Assembly (NCBI GenBank): GCA_001556125.1
Contig: LSIG01000110.1
Span: 124,001 to 188,000, forward strand
Source: Rhizobiales bacterium CCH10-E5
GTDB lineage: Bacteria > Pseudomonadota > Alphaproteobacteria > Rhizobiales > Beijerinckiaceae
DNA length: 64,000 nt
Direction of reading: 5' to 3'
Of the stretch, positions 46,939 through 55,897 are shown piece after piece; the stretch's first letter is position 1, and the number at the start of each line of letters is the position of its first letter. The notes beneath the pieces are model-generated. The model saw only the letters and a program-made list of their open reading frames with translations, ran no database searches and was not told where the DNA came from. The position numbers were made by a program, and so were the translations under genes.

Positions 46939-47701
46939 CTGCATCACGCCGAGATTCCAGCCGACGGCAATGGCAAGCGCGAGGCTGAGCGCCGCGGCCG
47001 AGCCGAGCGGAACCGCCGTCAGATGCAGCGCCGCCAGCGCGAGACCAAAGCCGATCAGCGGGAGTGCGCCATTGGCGAGCACGGCGGCGGTCGCCGGCCC
47101 GCCGATCCGGGGCTGAAGCATGGCGATCATGCTGCTGAGAACCACCGGCAGGGCCGCCAGCGAACCCGACCAGTCCGGTCCGACATGCGCGCTGACCGTC
47201 GTCACCGTGCCCGCCAGGGCTGCGACAAAGCCGGCCCGCATCGGGATCAGATACCATGGCCGGCCGGGCGGCCGGTCGGGGCGCGGCGAGATAGGGCCGG
47301 AACAACCGATGGAGCCCGCCATAGATGGCGATGGTGGCGACGGTCATCACCGGGAACGAGAGATCGAGCCCGCGCATCAGCAGCAGCGTCGCGACCCAGG
47401 CCGCCAGTGCGGCGGCCAGGCTGAGCACCGTTCCGAAGCGCTGCGCCAGCAGCACATAGGCGCAGCTCAGCCCGGCATTGGCGATGTTGGAGGTCATGGC
47501 CCCGAGCGCGCTCTCCGCCATGAAGGCCGCGTCGTGCTCGAGCGCGAGGAAGACCAGGACCGGCCCGGCCGAAATCGGCAGGGTGGCGATGAGCGCTGCG
47601 ATCAGCGGCCCGCTGCGCTCGGCCAGCAGCGAGCAGCCGACGACGATGGCGGCGGCGGTCGCCATCTTCGCCGCCAGCATCAGGAACCAGAGGTCGATCA
47701 C
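46918..47701 (-). pseudogene. Frameshifted polytopic membrane protein gene
   Basis: The gene begins with GTG overlapping the tgt stop (GTGA) and reads through a hydrophobic N-terminal half ([19 protein letters not shown], then about six helices to YLAAPRPAARP). Near 47258-47285, in a C/G-rich tract, the sensible reading moves by one base into the next frame, which continues WYLIPMRAGFVAALAGTVTT and further helices to GVMQLNRRAR at 46918. The result is a broken gene of about 260 codons, with one extra base or two missing ones. It could be a true recent mutation or a sequencing error in a GC-rich homopolymer. I do not recognise the family. Confidence 0.8.
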
Positions 47702-48870
47702 GATGCGGCGGGGACGTCGCCCCTCGCCCAGCCTTCCTTGGTCTGCGCGACGAAATCCTCCAGCCGCCCCTCGGCGATGGCGCCACGCAGCCCGGCCATC
47801 AGCTCCTGGTAATAGGCGAGGTTGATCCAGGTCAGCAGCATCTTGCCGAGCATCTCCTCCGCCTTGACGAGGTGGTGGAGATAGGCGCGCGACCAGCCAT
47901 TCGCGGCCGGGCAGGAGGAGCCCTCGTCGACCGGGCGCGGGTCGTCGGCGTGCTTGGCGTTCTTGAGATTCATCCGACCGAAGCGGGTGAAGATCTGGCC
48001 GTGGCGGCCGGCCCGCGTCGGCATCACGCAGTCGAACATGTCGATGCCGCGGCGCACCGCCTCGACGATGTCGTCGGGCGTGCCGACGCCCATCAGATAG
48101 CGCGGCTTCTCGACCGGCAGATGCGGCTCGACCGTCTCGATCATCGCCAGCATGATCTCCTGCGGCTCGCCGACAGCCAGTCCGCCGACGGCATAGCCCT
48201 TCAGGTCCATCGCCGCGAGTTCGCGCGCGCTCTCGACGCGCAGATGCGGCACCGCTCCGCCCTGGACGATGCCGAAGAGCGCCCGGCCGGGGTGATGGCC
48301 GAAGGCGTCCTTGCAGCGCAGCGCCCAGCGCAGCGACAGGCGCATCGCCTTCTCGGCCACCTTGTCCTCGCAGGGCAGCGAGACGCATTCGTCGAGCTGC
48401 ATGACGATGTCGGAGCCGAGCAGGTTCTGGATCTCGACCGAACGCTCGGGCGAGAGCATGTGCTTGGAGCCGTCGATATGGGAGCGGAAGGCGACGCCCT
48501 CCTCTGTCAGCTTGCGCAGATTGGCCAGCGACATCACCTGGAAACCGCCGGAATCGGTCAGGATCGGGTGCGGCCAGTTCATGAAGCGGTGCAGGCCGCC
48601 GAGCCCCGCGACCCGCTCGGCGCCCGGCCGCAGCATCAGGTGATAGGTGTTGCCGAGCACGACATCGGCGCCGAGCGCCCGCACCTGGTCGGGATACATC
48701 CCCTTGACCGTCGCGGCCGTGCCCACCGGCATGAAGGCCGGCGTGCGGATGACGCCGCGCGGCATACGGATCTCGCCCGTCCGGGCGGCGCCGTCGCGGG
48801 CGTGGAGGTGGAAGGTGAAGTCGGTCACCGGAGTCGCATCGGCCGGCGGGATGGGGTGCTCGTCGCTCAT
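47698..48870 (-). CDS. tgt: Queuine/tRNA-guanine transglycosylase with altered zinc site
   Basis: Tgt swaps guanine 34 for preQ1 in tRNAs with GUN anticodons. The 390-residue product, started at MSDEHPIPP, keeps the catalytic Asp regions ([13 protein letters not shown] and [15 protein letters not shown]) and the family end SRAYLHHL. The zinc site is odd. Against the Zymomonas ligands Cys318, Cys320, Cys323 and His349, this protein has Ser318, Cys320, Ala323 and Ile349, so three of four ligands are lost. The alignment is by identical residue numbers and flanks. queF lies nearby on the same strand. Confidence 0.93.
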   Translation of the reverse strand: MSDEHPIPPADATPVTDFTFHLHARDGAARTGEIRMPRGVIRTPAFMPVGTAATVKGMYPDQVRALGADVVLGNTYHLMLRPGAERVAGLGGLHRFMNWPHPILTDSGGFQVMSLANLRKLTEEGVAFRSHIDGSKHMLSPERSVEIQNLLGSDIVMQLDECVSLPCEDKVAEKAMRLSLRWALRCKDAFGHHPGRALFGIVQGGAVPHLRVESARELAAMDLKGYAVGGLAVGEPQEIMLAMIETVEPHLPVEKPRYLMGVGTPDDIVEAVRRGIDMFDCVMPTRAGRHGQIFTRFGRMNLKNAKHADDPRPVDEGSSCPAANGWSRAYLHHLVKAEEMLGKMLLTWINLAYYQELMAGLRGAIAEGRLEDFVAQTKEGWARGDVPAAS

Positions 48871-48928
48871 GCGCTGCGAGGTAGAGGAGCGCGGGCCATT
48901 AGGGAAGAGCGGCCCGCGCCCGCGCGCA

Positions 48929-49282
48929 TCAGGCCTTCGCCAGCGCCGCCTCATAGATCTCCGGCTTGAAGCCGACGAGCGTCCGGTCGCCGAGGTCGAG
49001 GACCGGGCGCTTGATCATCGAGGGCTGAGCCAGCATCAGGGCGATCGCCCTGTCGGCGTCGAGGCCCTGCCTGTCGGCCTCGGGAAGGACGCGGAAGGTG
49101 GTGCCGGCGCGGTTCAGCACCGTCTCCCAGCCATGCTCCCCGACCCAGCGCGTCAGCGAGGCACGCTCGATCCCGCTCGCCTTGTAGTCATGAAAGGCGT
49201 AGGCGACGCCCTGCCCGTCGAGCCAGGCGCGCGCCTTCTTCATCGTGTCGCAGTTCTTGATGCCGTAGAGGGTGATCGCCAT
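48929..49282 (-). CDS. ArsC/Spx-family thioredoxin-fold protein (YffB-like)
   Basis: A 117-residue protein beginning [17 protein letters not shown], with a single Cys in the CxxM position and [11 protein letters not shown] and [11 protein letters not shown] later. That is the YffB/ArsC-like branch, possibly using glutathione as a cofactor, and the reaction is not known. It starts 12 bases after the glutathione transferase stop and so is probably in one unit with it. Confidence 0.9.
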   Translation of the reverse strand: MAITLYGIKNCDTMKKARAWLDGQGVAYAFHDYKASGIERASLTRWVGEHGWETVLNRAGTTFRVLPEADRQGLDADRAIALMLAQPSMIKRPVLDLGDRTLVGFKPEIYEAALAKA

Positions 49283-49293
49283 GTCGCTTGCCC

Positions 49294-50001
49294 TCACGCC
49301 GGCCGCTTGGGGATTTCCAGCCCGCGTTGGACGGCGGGTCGCGCCAAGCCGCGCTCGAGCCAGGCCGGCACGGCCTTCAGGCTGGCATAGTCCACCAGCT
49401 CACCCGCGCCATAGAAGCCGACGAGGTTGCGCACCCAGCCGAGCAAAGCGATGTCGGCGATCGTATAGTCGGCGCCCATGATCCAGTCGCGCCCGGTCAG
49501 CCGCTCCTCCAGCACGCCGAGCAGGCGCTTGCTCTCGGCGGCGTAGCGGTCGCGCGGGCGCTTGTCCTCGTAGTCCTTACCGGCGAATTTGTGGAAGAAG
49601 CCGAGCTGGCCGAACATCGGGCCGACAGCGGCCATCTGGAACATCACCCACTGGATCGTCTCATAGCGGGCGGCGGGATCGGTGGGCAGCAGCTTGCCGG
49701 TCTTCTCGGCCAGATAGATCAGGATCGCGCCCGATTCCCACAGGGCGAAGGGCTTTCCGCCCGGACCGTCGGGGTCGATGATGGCGGGAATCTTGCCGTT
49801 GGGGTTCAGCGACAGGAACTCCGGGCCCCAGGTCTCGTTCTGGCCGATGTTGATCGTGTGCGGCTCGTAGGAAAGGCCGAGTTCCTCCAGCGCGATCGAG
49901 ACCTTCACGCCGTTGGGGGTCGGCAGCGAATAGAGCTGGATTCGGTCGGGGTGCTGGGCGGGCCAGCGCTGCGTGATCTTGAAGGCTGAGAGGTCTGCCA
50001 T
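49294..50001 (-). CDS. Glutathione S-transferase (YghU/Ure2-like)
   Basis: A 235-residue GST. The N-terminal thioredoxin fold has LPTPNGVKVSIALEELGLSY, LNPNGKIPAIID and WESGAILIYLAEKTGKLLP. The helical C-terminal domain ends with SLKAVPAWLERGLARPAVQR. The TPNG start motif and the PNGKIPA loop place it in the YghU/Ure2p-like group. GGAG stands seven bases before the ATG. It precedes the ArsC-like gene. Confidence 0.93.
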   Translation of the reverse strand: MADLSAFKITQRWPAQHPDRIQLYSLPTPNGVKVSIALEELGLSYEPHTINIGQNETWGPEFLSLNPNGKIPAIIDPDGPGGKPFALWESGAILIYLAEKTGKLLPTDPAARYETIQWVMFQMAAVGPMFGQLGFFHKFAGKDYEDKRPRDRYAAESKRLLGVLEERLTGRDWIMGADYTIADIALLGWVRNLVGFYGAGELVDYASLKAVPAWLERGLARPAVQRGLEIPKRPA

Positions 50002-50118
50002 GGCGGGCTCCGGGGCTGAGCCGGTGCCGCTCATGGGCGCCGGGTGGTCGGGAGATAGTCGCCCCGCCCCGCTGTGCAATCGCACCCGCGTCGCACGGGG
50101 CGCATCCGGGCCGCGCGC

Positions 50119-50859
50119 TCAGCGCGGGGCGGTTGCCGCAACCGCCGCACGGCGCGGGCTCACCCCCTCGCCCTGCTCCGCCCGGAAGGCGGCGATGGCC
50201 TCCTCCAGCAAGCCCTCGAGCGAGGGGCCGGCGTCGTCGCAGACGATCGGGCGCAGCCGCGTCTCGACCAGCGAGAGATGACTGCTCATCGCCTTGACCG
50301 CCCTGCCGCGCTCGCGGCCCGCCAGCGCCTTGAAGATCAGCCGGTGTTCCTCGCAGCCGCAGGCGGAGCCGAGCGTCGTCTCATATCGCTTCACCAGCAT
50401 GATCGTCCGGCCGATCAGCTCGTGCGCCTGACGCTGGACGATGGGGTTGCCGATCATCTCCGCCAGCAGGAAGTGGAACTCCGCCGAAAGCTTCTGCCAG
50501 GTCGCCTGGTCGCCGCGGCGCAGGGCGTCGGCCTCCGCATCGACATGCTCGCGCAGCCGCTCGATCTGCGCCTCGGTCAGATGGTCGGCGAGATGGGCGA
50601 CCATGCCGCTCTCGAGGATGCGGCGGGCCTCGTAGACGACCCGGCCCTCGCGCAGATCCGGCTCGATGGTGAAAGCGCCGCGGTTCTTGACGACCTCCAG
50701 CAGCCGCTCATGGCCGAGACGGTGCAGCACCTTGCGGACGCGCTCGCGGCTGACGCCGAAGAGCTCGGCGAGACGATGCTCGCCGAGCTTCATGCCGCCC
50801 GGCAGCAAGCCTCCCAGCAGCAGGCGCGAGAGGATCGTATGGATCGCCGCTTCGTTCAT
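50119..50859 (-). CDS. GntR family (FCD) regulator of the nitrogen-compound island
   Basis: A GntR/FadR-type regulator. The N-terminal winged helix-turn-helix includes LPGGMKLGEHRLAELFGVSR followed by ERVRKVLHRL, and the FCD ligand domain has metal-binding-type acidic/His residues in EFHFLLAEMIGN and MSSHLSLVE. I use the start at MNEAAIHTIL, 246 residues. An ATG 22 codons upstream (50925) is possible, but the paired operator at 50937-50975 would then touch the start. It is divergent from the sigma-54-driven ABC operon, its likely target. Confidence 0.9.
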   Translation of the reverse strand: MNEAAIHTILSRLLLGGLLPGGMKLGEHRLAELFGVSRERVRKVLHRLGHERLLEVVKNRGAFTIEPDLREGRVVYEARRILESGMVAHLADHLTEAQIERLREHVDAEADALRRGDQATWQKLSAEFHFLLAEMIGNPIVQRQAHELIGRTIMLVKRYETTLGSACGCEEHRLIFKALAGRERGRAVKAMSSHLSLVETRLRPIVCDDAGPSLEGLLEEAIAAFRAEQGEGVSPRRAAVAATAPR

Positions 50860-50936
50860 GCCGCCCGTCTCGACATCACTGCTCCGCCTGCGAACCGACC
50901 GCCCGCCATCAGTCCATCCTAGCATCGACCGGGCCG

Positions 50937-50975
50937 ATTTTTATGCACATTCGGGAAGCGATTGTGCACAAAAAT
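50937..50975. promoter_or_regulatory. Paired GntR operator
   Basis: Two half-palindromic boxes, ATTTTTATGCACA and TGTGCACAAAAAT, form a 13-bp inverted repeat with one mismatch and a 13-base spacer. The right box itself contains the perfect palindrome TTGTGCACAA. The centres are 21 bp apart, two helical turns. The site lies between the divergent gntR and the ABC operon. GntR/FCD proteins commonly bind such A/T-flanked GTGCAC-type boxes, so this is the best operator candidate for the regulator. Confidence 0.65.
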
Positions 50976-51090
50976 CACGCCAATGCCGCTCGCAACGGGC
51001 TCAACCGGGGCGCAGAGATCGATTCCGCCTCTCCGCCTAAAAGACTGATATCATTATTTTTATTTGCGCCTTGCTACTGTAACCCGCTCT

Positions 51091-51106
51091 TGGCACGACG
51101 GTTGCT
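51091..51106 (+). promoter_or_regulatory. Sigma-54 (RpoN) promoter of the ABC-deacetylase operon
   Basis: TGGCAC-N5-TTGCT matches the sigma-54 -24/-12 consensus exactly (GG and GC dinucleotides with correct spacing). It would start transcription near 51117, leaving a 45-base leader with GAGAGG before the binding-protein ATG. This implies enhancer-dependent, probably NtrC-type nitrogen control. Confidence 0.8.
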
Positions 51107-51161
51107 GACCTCTCCCAATGTTCGCGCCGTCGGGAGCGCGCCGCATTCGAGAGGTCCGACC

Positions 51162-52211
51162 ATGGATATGCTGTCCGCAGGCAAGCCGAACCGCCGCGCA
51201 CTCCTCAAAGCGGGCCTGGGCGCCACGGCGCTGATCGCCGCCCCGTCCGTGCTGCGGGCCCAAACGAAGGAACTCGTCGTCGGCGGCGCCGCCGGGCACA
51301 AGCCCTGGGTCGAGCAGACCGTCGTGCCGATGTTCGAGAAGAAATATAACTGCAAGGTGATCTTCGAGGGCACGCGCTCGCTTGTGAACCTCGAGAAGAT
51401 GCAGAAAAACAAGGACAAGCCCTACATGTCCGTCGTCCAGATGGACGATCCGGTCATGATCCTGGCGGTCAAGGAAGGGCTACTCGAGCCGCTCACCGTG
51501 GCCAAGGCGCCGAACATGGCCGATCTCCTGCCCGGCTCGACCCATATGGACGGCATGTGGGCCAATTATCTCCAGCCCTGGCTCGGCGTCGCCTACAGCA
51601 AGGCCGCGATGAAGACCCCGCCCTCCTCCTGGGCCGAGATGTTCGACCCGAAATACAAGGGCCGCATCGTCATTCCCTCGCTGCAGAACACAGAAGGCCT
51701 GCCCTCGCTCTTCGTCGCCGGCCTGCTCGCGGGCGGGACGATGGAGAGCGTCCAGAAGGACACCGATGCCGGCTTCAAGAAGCTCGCCTCGCTGAAGCCG
51801 AACCTGCTGACGATCTACACGCAGCAGCCGCAGGCCTTCAATCTGCTCGAGCAGGGCGAGGCCTGGATGATCGGGCCGGCGATGTCCTCCTATGCGCTGG
51901 AGCGCAAGGCGGCCGGTGCGCCGATCGACCTCGCCGCGCCGAAGGAAGGCGTCTTCGCCATGCCGTCGGGCATCGCGGTCGTGAAGGGCTCGCCGCAGCA
52001 GGAGCTCGCCTTCGCCTATGTCAACGAGCTGCTCGGCGCCGAGCTGCAGAACAAGCTGGCGGGGCCGACCTTCTCGATCGGCACCAACAAGGCGGTGCCG
52101 AAACCAGCGGGCCTCGGCGCCGACGTGAAGATCCACCAGATCGACTGGGCCAATGTCGCGGCCCAGCGCGGCGACTGGATCAAGCGCTGGGATCGCGAGA
52201 TGGCGATCTGA
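51162..52211 (+). CDS. Polyamine/spermidine-type ABC transporter substrate-binding protein
   Basis: A 349-residue binding protein with a twin-arginine signal (NRRALLKAGLGATALIAAPS ending LRAQ), so it should reach the periplasm folded. The mature part is of the PotD/AfuA-like class (GGAAGHKPWVEQTVVPMFEK, TGMWANYLQPWLGVAYSK-like MDGMWANYLQPW, FDPKYKGRI). It is the first gene after the sigma-54 promoter and heads an operon of at least seven genes. Confidence 0.93.
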   Translation: MDMLSAGKPNRRALLKAGLGATALIAAPSVLRAQTKELVVGGAAGHKPWVEQTVVPMFEKKYNCKVIFEGTRSLVNLEKMQKNKDKPYMSVVQMDDPVMILAVKEGLLEPLTVAKAPNMADLLPGSTHMDGMWANYLQPWLGVAYSKAAMKTPPSSWAEMFDPKYKGRIVIPSLQNTEGLPSLFVAGLLAGGTMESVQKDTDAGFKKLASLKPNLLTIYTQQPQAFNLLEQGEAWMIGPAMSSYALERKAAGAPIDLAAPKEGVFAMPSGIAVVKGSPQQELAFAYVNELLGAELQNKLAGPTFSIGTNKAVPKPAGLGADVKIHQIDWANVAAQRGDWIKRWDREMAI

Positions 52212-52213
52212 GC

Positions 52214-53284
52214 ATGAGCCCCGGTTTCCTGTCCGTCGCGGGAGCGGCCAAGACCTTCGGCGCCGCCACCGTGCTCGACGGCGTCGATCTCGCGATGGAC
52301 CGCGGCGAGTTCGTCTCGCTGCTCGGCCCCTCGGGCTGCGGCAAGACCACGCTGCTGCGGATCGTCGCCGGGCTGATGCGGCCCGATCAGGGCCGCGTCG
52401 CGCTCGACGGGCAGGACATCACGAGGCTGCCGCCGCACAAGCGCGACGTCAGCGTCGTGTTCCAGAGCTATGCGCTGTTTCCGCATCTCACGGTGGCGGA
52501 GAATGTCGCCTTCGGCCTCAAGGCGCGCGGCGCGCCCTCGGGCGAGATCGCGCCGGCGGTGAAGCGCTTTCTCGACCTCGTTCAGATGGGCGCCTATGCC
52601 GAGCGCTCGATCAAGGCGCTGTCAGGCGGCCAGCAGCAACGTGTCGCCGTGGCGCGTGCGCTCGTCGTCGGGCCGAAGCTTCTGCTGCTCGACGAGCCCT
52701 TCTCGGCGCTCGACCGCAAGCTGCGCGAGACCATGCAGATCGACCTCAAGCGCCTGCTGCGCGAGGTCGGCACCACCGCGATCTTCGTCACGCATGACCA
52801 GGACGAGGCGCTGACGATGTCGGACCGGATCGCAGTGATGCATCGCGGCCGGATCGAGCAGCTGGATACGCCGGCCGCGATCTATGCCAGGCCGGCGACG
52901 CCCTTCGCGCTCGGCTTCGTCGGGCTGTCGACACGGCTTCCCGGCACGGTGACCGAATCCACCGACGGCATCGTCACGGTGGCGACGCAGGCCGGCCCGC
53001 TGCGCGGCCCGGGCCACTTCCTGCCCGGCAGCCCGGTTCTGCTCGGCGTGCGGCCGGAGCGCATCGCGCTCGACCATGGCGGCGCCAACCGGATCGAGGC
53101 GCCGCTCGCGGACGCCGCCTTCCAGGGGGCGCGGGTGCAGTTGCATTTCCAGGCGCCGCCCGACGGGCAGATCCTGGTCGAGACGCCGTCCCTGCCGGCT
53201 GCAGCGGGTCCCGGCACGTCGCTGAAGATGTCCTGGGCGATCTACGACACGCTGGTCTACCCAGCACCGAGCGCCGCGGCATGA
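52214..53284 (+). CDS. Spermidine/putrescine-type ABC transporter ATP-binding protein
   Basis: A 356-residue ATPase with Walker A GPSGCGKTT, Q-loop VVFQSYALFPHLTV, signature LSGGQQQRV, Walker B LLLLDEPFSALD, switch His in FVTHDQDEAL, and a C-terminal TOBE regulatory domain (GVRPERIALDHGG). This is the PotA class. It follows the binding-protein gene by 2 bases and overlaps the first permease by 4. Confidence 0.95.
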   Translation: MSPGFLSVAGAAKTFGAATVLDGVDLAMDRGEFVSLLGPSGCGKTTLLRIVAGLMRPDQGRVALDGQDITRLPPHKRDVSVVFQSYALFPHLTVAENVAFGLKARGAPSGEIAPAVKRFLDLVQMGAYAERSIKALSGGQQQRVAVARALVVGPKLLLLDEPFSALDRKLRETMQIDLKRLLREVGTTAIFVTHDQDEALTMSDRIAVMHRGRIEQLDTPAAIYARPATPFALGFVGLSTRLPGTVTESTDGIVTVATQAGPLRGPGHFLPGSPVLLGVRPERIALDHGGANRIEAPLADAAFQGARVQLHFQAPPDGQILVETPSLPAAAGPGTSLKMSWAIYDTLVYPAPSAAA

Positions 53285-54117
53285 GCGCCTCGCGACGCGT
53301 CGATCCCGTGCTGCTGCTGGCCCTGCCGGCAGTGCTTTATCTCGCCCTCGTCTACGGCGTGCCGCTGCTGATGCTGCTCGGCCGCAGCATCATGTCCGGC
53401 GGCGTCCCCTCGCTGGCGCCGTTCATCGGGTTCCTCTCCGATCCCTTCAGCTGGACCGTGATCGGCAACACGCTGCGCATCGCGGTGCTGGTCACGCTGC
53501 TGTGCCTGCTGATCGGCTATCCGACGGCGCTCGCCCTGGCGCGGGCACGCGGCGCGGCTCAGGCGCTGATCCTGGTCGCGATCATCCTGCCGCTCTCGGT
53601 CGGCGTCGTGGTCAAGGCCTTCGCCTGGCAGATCGTGCTGCGGCGCGACGGCGTGGTCTCGCAGCTGATGATGGGGCTCGGCCTGTGGAGCGAGCCGCAG
53701 CGCCTGCTCTTCACCGAGGCCGGGCTCGTGATCGGCGCGGCCAATGTCTTCGTGCCCTTCATGATCCTGCCGATCTATTCCGTCCTGAAGCTGGTCGATC
53801 CGCGGCTCGGCGAGGCGGCGGCGACGCTGGGCGCCTCGCCGCTCTACCGCTTCTTCAAGGTCGCCCTGCCCCTCTCGCTGCCCGGCATCGTCACCGGCGT
53901 CGCCTTCGTCTTCTCGATGGCGGCCTCGATGTATGTCATCCCCAACCTGCTGATCGGCGACCGTTTCCAGACGCTGGCGACGCTGACCGGGCGATCCTTC
54001 CTGTTCATGCGCAACGAGCAGCTGGGATCGACGACGGCGGTCGTCCTGCTCGTGCTGACGGTTGCGGTCGTGGTCGGCAGCGCCGCGCTCTCGAAGCGGC
54101 TGGGAGGCGCGTCGTGA
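53281..54117 (+). CDS. ABC transporter permease (PotB type)
   Basis: A 278-residue permease with six membrane segments. The coupling motif EAAATLGASPLYRFFKVALPLSLPG docks on the ATPase. PotB-like, it pairs with the following PotC-like permease. The start overlaps the ATPase stop (ATGA), and its stop overlaps the next gene's GTG (GTGA). Confidence 0.94.
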   Translation: MSASRRVDPVLLLALPAVLYLALVYGVPLLMLLGRSIMSGGVPSLAPFIGFLSDPFSWTVIGNTLRIAVLVTLLCLLIGYPTALALARARGAAQALILVAIILPLSVGVVVKAFAWQIVLRRDGVVSQLMMGLGLWSEPQRLLFTEAGLVIGAANVFVPFMILPIYSVLKLVDPRLGEAAATLGASPLYRFFKVALPLSLPGIVTGVAFVFSMAASMYVIPNLLIGDRFQTLATLTGRSFLFMRNEQLGSTTAVVLLVLTVAVVVGSAALSKRLGGAS

Positions 54118-54914
54118 CGGCCATCGAGCGCATCGCCTCGGCCGTCGTCTGGGGTCTGGCCGCCTTCACTGTGGTCTTCCTGCTGACGCCGCTCGTCGTC
54201 AGCGTGCTGGTGTCCTTCGGCTCCAGCGCCGTCTTCACCCTGCCGGCGCCGAGCTGGTCGCTGCGCTGGTACCACGCGCTCGGCCGTTCGCGCGAGCTCT
54301 GGCCGGTGGTCGCCACCTCGGTCCAGCTCGCGGCGGCGTCGACTGCGATTGCGCTTCTGCTCGGAACGCTCTGCGCCATCGGCCTGCTGCGCGGCCAGTT
54401 CCGCGGCCGCGACGGCATCGTCACCTTCCTGGTCTCGCCGCTGATGCTGCCCGGCCTCGTCATCGGCATCGCGATGCTGGAGAGCTTCCGGGCGGCGGGC
54501 CTGCGCGACGTGTGGCTGAGCCTGATCCTGGCCCATGTCGTGATCACGCTGCCTTACGTCGTGCGCACCGTCTATGCGGCGCTCTCCCTGTTCGACTTCA
54601 CGCTGATCGACGCCGCCCGCACGCTCGGCCTGTCCTATCCCAAGGCTGTTCTCAAGGTGCTGGTGCCCTCGCTCGCCCCGGCCTTCCTCACCTCGGGAAT
54701 GTTCGCTTTCCTGGCGTCGATGGACAATTATCCGATCTCGATCTTCTTCACCGACGCCTGGACCAAGACATTGCCCATACAGATGCTGCAATATGTCGAG
54801 GAGAGCCCCGATCCGACGATCGCGGCGATCTCCGCCCTGCTGATCCTGCTCGCCGCCGCCGTGCTCGTCATCGGCGACCGGCTGGTGGGCCTGCGCCGGA
54901 TGGCCGATCTCTGA
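54114..54914 (+). CDS. ABC transporter permease (PotC type)
   Basis: A 266-residue permease from a GTG start that overlaps the previous stop. The coupling motif is DAARTLGLSYPKAVLKVLVP, and ASMDNYPISIFF is the usual PotC end region. Six membrane segments. It completes the first transporter, and its stop overlaps the first deacetylase gene (TGATG). Confidence 0.94.
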   Translation: MTAIERIASAVVWGLAAFTVVFLLTPLVVSVLVSFGSSAVFTLPAPSWSLRWYHALGRSRELWPVVATSVQLAAASTAIALLLGTLCAIGLLRGQFRGRDGIVTFLVSPLMLPGLVIGIAMLESFRAAGLRDVWLSLILAHVVITLPYVVRTVYAALSLFDFTLIDAARTLGLSYPKAVLKVLVPSLAPAFLTSGMFAFLASMDNYPISIFFTDAWTKTLPIQMLQYVEESPDPTIAAISALLILLAAAVLVIGDRLVGLRRMADL

Positions 54915-55819
54915 TGGCTTCTCCCGCGAGCGACCGCGATTTCCGCGGCTATGGCAGCAATCCGCCCGCGATCCGCTGGCCGAACGACGCGCGGCTCGCC
55001 GTTTCCGTCGTGGTCAATGTCGAGGAGGGCGCGGAGCTCTCGATCGGCCAGGGCGACGAGCGCAACGAGAGCGTCTACGAGGTGGTCGAGGAGATCACCG
55101 GCGTACGCGATCTCTGCATGGAATCGCATTTCGAATACGGCCCGCGCGCCGGCTGGCCGCGCATCCGCGCGCTGCTGAAGCAATATGGCGTGGCGGCGAC
55201 GCTGAACGCCAATGGCCGCGCCGTCGCGCTCTCACCCTGGCTGGTGCAGGAGGCGGTCGCCGACGGGCATGAGGTCGCGGCCCATGGCTGGCGCTGGGAG
55301 CGGCACGCCCATATGGACGAGGCGCAGGAGCGCGAGGCGATCGCGCGCGCGGTTGCCGCGATCACGGAGGCCGCCGGTACGCCCCCCGTCGGCTGGCACA
55401 CGCGCTCGGCGACCTCGCTCAACACCCGCCGGCTCCTGCGCGAGCATGGCGGCTTCCTCTATGATTCCAACGCCTACAATGACGACCTTCCCTTTCTGGT
55501 CGATGTCGAGGGCGGGCCGCATCTGGTGCTGCCCTATGCCTTCGACACCAACGACATGCGCTTCCAACGTGGTGGCGGCTTCGTCTTCGGGGACGATTTC
55601 GCGCGCTACTGCATCGACGCCTTCGACCGGCTCTACGCAGAAGGCGGCACGGCGCCACGGATGATGTCGGTGGGCTTGCACCTGCGCATCATCGGCCGGC
55701 CCGGACGGATCGGCGGGCTCGAGCGCTTCCTGGCGCATGCGGCGTCAAAGCCCGGCGTCTGGTTCGCGCGGCGCGACGCGATCGCGCGGCATTGGCTGGC
55801 GGAACTGGGGAAGAGTTGA
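54914..55819 (+). CDS. PuuE-type polysaccharide deacetylase/allantoinase-like protein 1
   Basis: A 301-residue NodB-fold hydrolase of the PuuE branch. It starts DFRGYGSNPPAIRWPNDARL, has NVEEGAEL where CE4 deacetylases have TFDDG, AAHGWRWERHAHMDEAQERE with the His-Trp-Arg motif, and SVGLHLRIIGRPGR near the end. In Pseudomonas, PuuE is a metal-independent allantoinase that opens the allantoin ring. Two paralogues lie nearby. The genetic link to an ABC transporter and amidohydrolase suggests action on a ureide or cyclic amide. Confidence 0.9.
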   Translation: MASPASDRDFRGYGSNPPAIRWPNDARLAVSVVVNVEEGAELSIGQGDERNESVYEVVEEITGVRDLCMESHFEYGPRAGWPRIRALLKQYGVAATLNANGRAVALSPWLVQEAVADGHEVAAHGWRWERHAHMDEAQEREAIARAVAAITEAAGTPPVGWHTRSATSLNTRRLLREHGGFLYDSNAYNDDLPFLVDVEGGPHLVLPYAFDTNDMRFQRGGGFVFGDDFARYCIDAFDRLYAEGGTAPRMMSVGLHLRIIGRPGRIGGLERFLAHAASKPGVWFARRDAIARHWLAELGKS

Positions 55820-55834
55820 CGTCAGTTGCACTCG

Positions 55835-55880
55835 ACGCCGTCATCCCGGGTCTCCCTCCGGTCGCCCGGGATGACGGCGT
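55835..55880. repeat. Large palindrome between deacetylase genes
   Basis: Perfect 16-bp arms, ACGCCGTCATCCCGGG and its reverse complement, enclose a 14-base loop. The outer CGTCAT and CCCGGG resemble the ends of the other palindromic repeats in this window. It lies in the 78-bp gap between the first two deacetylase genes and would form a very strong RNA hairpin. Confidence 0.85.
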
Positions 55881-55897
55881 GAACTAGGATCGGCCGC

